Below are positions 13,326 through 14,459 of a stretch of 14,459 bases of DNA, one piece after another; the stretch's first letter is position 1; every line of letters starts with the position of its first letter. Both the position numbers and the translations under genes were made by a program. The notes beneath the pieces were generated by a model. That model worked only from the letters and a program-made list of their open reading frames with translations. It was not told the DNA's origin and made no database searches. This DNA is from Fischerella sp. (GTDB taxonomy: Bacteria > Cyanobacteriota > Cyanobacteriia > Cyanobacteriales > Nostocaceae): NCBI GenBank assembly GCA_026419705.1, contig JANZYY010000064.1, positions 1 through 14,459 of the forward strand. The letters run 5' to 3'.

Positions 13326-13425
13326 GTCATCTGTCCTTTGTCATTAGTTATGAGTGCTTTTTGAATAGCTTTCGACCAATGACCAACGACCAATGACCAA
13401 TGACTAATGACCAATGACTAATGAC
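13326..13425. repeat. STRR heptamer array (GACCAAT) abutting the DHH-CBS start codon, with inverted partner
   Basis: Seven contiguous heptamers of form GACYAAY run from 13374 to 13422 and a partial copy reaches 13425, one base before the ATG at 13427. Upstream at 13326-13347 a reverse-complement relative (GTCATCTGTCC, then TTTGTCATTAG) lies, so the transcript could fold into a hairpin over the ribosome-binding region. Confidence 0.8.
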
Positions 13426-13426
13426 T

Positions 13427-14459
13427 ATGGACTTAATTTTGTGTCACACAACAGCTGATTTTGACGCACTTGGCGCAGCGGTAGGACTAACACGCTTGCT
13501 CCCAGGTAGCAAGATTGTACTAACTGGCGGTGCTCATCCACCTGTACGGGATTTCTTGGCGTTGCATCGGGATGAGTACGCGCTCATAGAAAGGCGTTCG
13601 GTTAATCCGAAAAAAATTCGTTCTCTAACGGTAGTAGATACGCAATATCGCGATCGCCTGGGTAAAGCTGCGGAATGGTTAGATTTACCCCAAATCAAAG
13701 AAATCATAGTTTATGACCATCACCTCGAACAAAATGGCGATATTCCCGCGACCAAATTCCATATTTCAGACGTAGGAGCTACTACAACTTTAATTGTGGA
13801 GGAATTACAAAAACGGCAAATTTCCCTTTCTGTTGCAGAAGCAACGGTAATGGCTCTGGGTATCCACGTCGATACTGGTTCCCTCACTTATGAACACGCT
13901 ACATCACGAGATGCTTTGGCTCTCGGTTGGTTAATGCAGCAAGGTGCTAGTTTATCGGTAGTGGCTGAGTACGTTGAACCAGGTTTGTCTCCCCAATTAC
14001 AGCAATTATTATCCGATGCGCTTGACGAGCTTCAATATTTATGCATAAAAGGATACACGCTGGCTTGGGTAAGGCTGAAAACTGATGCTTTTGTACCGGG
14101 TTTATCGAGTCTAGCTTCCGAACTAATGGAGTTGACAGAAATTGATGCTTTACTGCTAGCTAACGAATACCCTTTGGGAGAAAACGATTCGCGCTTAACA
14201 GTCATTGGGCGATCGCGAATTCCTGGGGTCAATCTCAATCAAATATTTCAACCGCTAGGTGGGGGCGGACATTCCCAAGCTACATCTTTAAACCTGCGGG
14301 GAGTAGATTTTCAAGAAATCTTAAACCAACTATTAACAGGGCTAAAAGCCCAAGTTCCCCATCCACCAACAGCACGAGATTTAATGTCATCTCCAGTCCG
14401 CACCATCCGCCCAGAAACGACAATAGAACAAGCACAGCGGATTTTACTACGCTACGGAC
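13427..14459 (+). CDS. DHH-DHHA1-CBS protein, 3' end outside window (probable CCA/poly(A)-polymerase fusion)
   Basis: First 344 codons of a longer protein; the frame is open to the window edge. The N-terminal DHH phosphoesterase domain has the metal-binding motifs ADFDALGAA (D11, D13), VVDTQ (D71), YDHH (97-99) and GIHVDTG (D149). The DHHA1 domain carries GGGGHSQA (278-285), and a CBS domain begins at about 316 (ARDLMSSPVRTIRPETT). In cyanobacteria and some thermophiles this order is often followed by a second CBS domain and a CCA-adding/poly(A)-polymerase domain, for tRNA 3'-end or RNA-tail metabolism; that part is not in the window, so the fusion is inference. A DHH phosphodiesterase alone, acting on nucleotides or short RNA, is the alternative. 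The start MDLILCHTTADFDA is chosen as family-like; an in-frame ATG two codons earlier lies in the heptamer repeats. Confidence 0.92.
   Translation, partial: MDLILCHTTADFDALGAAVGLTRLLPGSKIVLTGGAHPPVRDFLALHRDEYALIERRSVNPKKIRSLTVVDTQYRDRLGKAAEWLDLPQIKEIIVYDHHLEQNGDIPATKFHISDVGATTTLIVEELQKRQISLSVAEATVMALGIHVDTGSLTYEHATSRDALALGWLMQQGASLSVVAEYVEPGLSPQLQQLLSDALDELQYLCIKGYTLAWVRLKTDAFVPGLSSLASELMELTEIDALLLANEYPLGENDSRLTVIGRSRIPGVNLNQIFQPLGGGGHSQATSLNLRGVDFQEILNQLLTGLKAQVPHPPTARDLMSSPVRTIRPETTIEQAQRILLRYG

Overview
The window looks like chromosomal DNA from a filamentous, probably heterocyst-forming cyanobacterium (Nostocales such as Nostoc, Calothrix or Scytonema; the genus cannot be fixed from sequence alone). 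The evidence is a photosystem II gene (psbZ), more than a dozen copies of the HIP1 octamer GCGATCGC, arrays of 7-bp short tandem repeats (STRR type), and cyanobacterial-style versions of PNPase, aspartoacylase and the DHH-CBS protein. No tRNA, rRNA, CRISPR array, transposase or phage gene was seen.

Layout. 1-2345: a DUF1614 membrane protein (minus) diverges from a 63-residue membrane protein and an AI-2E/PerM-family membrane protein (plus), which ends in a hairpin made of inverted heptamers. 2391-7149: three minus-strand genes, read from right to left: a 1112-residue SNF2-family helicase, a SWIM zinc-finger protein that probably works with it, and a 99-residue Trypco1-like protein with nested palindromes upstream. 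7150-7971: a gap that holds a decayed GNAT acetyltransferase gene, readable in three consecutive frames. 7972-11351: pnp (PNPase) and an aspartoacylase-like gene (plus), separated by 329 bases of hairpins and heptamer repeats. 11352-12692: ribH and psbZ on the minus strand, with a coding-like remnant downstream of ribH and a long inverted repeat between the two genes. 12693-13426: a non-coding stretch with a possible structured psbZ leader and several repeats. 13427-14459: the first 344 codons of a DHH-DHHA1-CBS protein that runs off the window.

Functionally these are mostly ordinary housekeeping genes: RNA turnover (PNPase), riboflavin synthesis (RibH), photosystem II (PsbZ), a helicase/SWIM pair, and a probable RNA-metabolism protein (DHH-CBS, often fused to a CCA/poly(A) polymerase). 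I see no evidence for a new defence or biosynthetic system. The points most worth a second look are the GNAT pseudogene, a four-copy family of 28-bp palindromes with conserved arms and different centres, heptamer arrays lying flush against CDS ends, the structured psbZ leader, and the remnant next to ribH.
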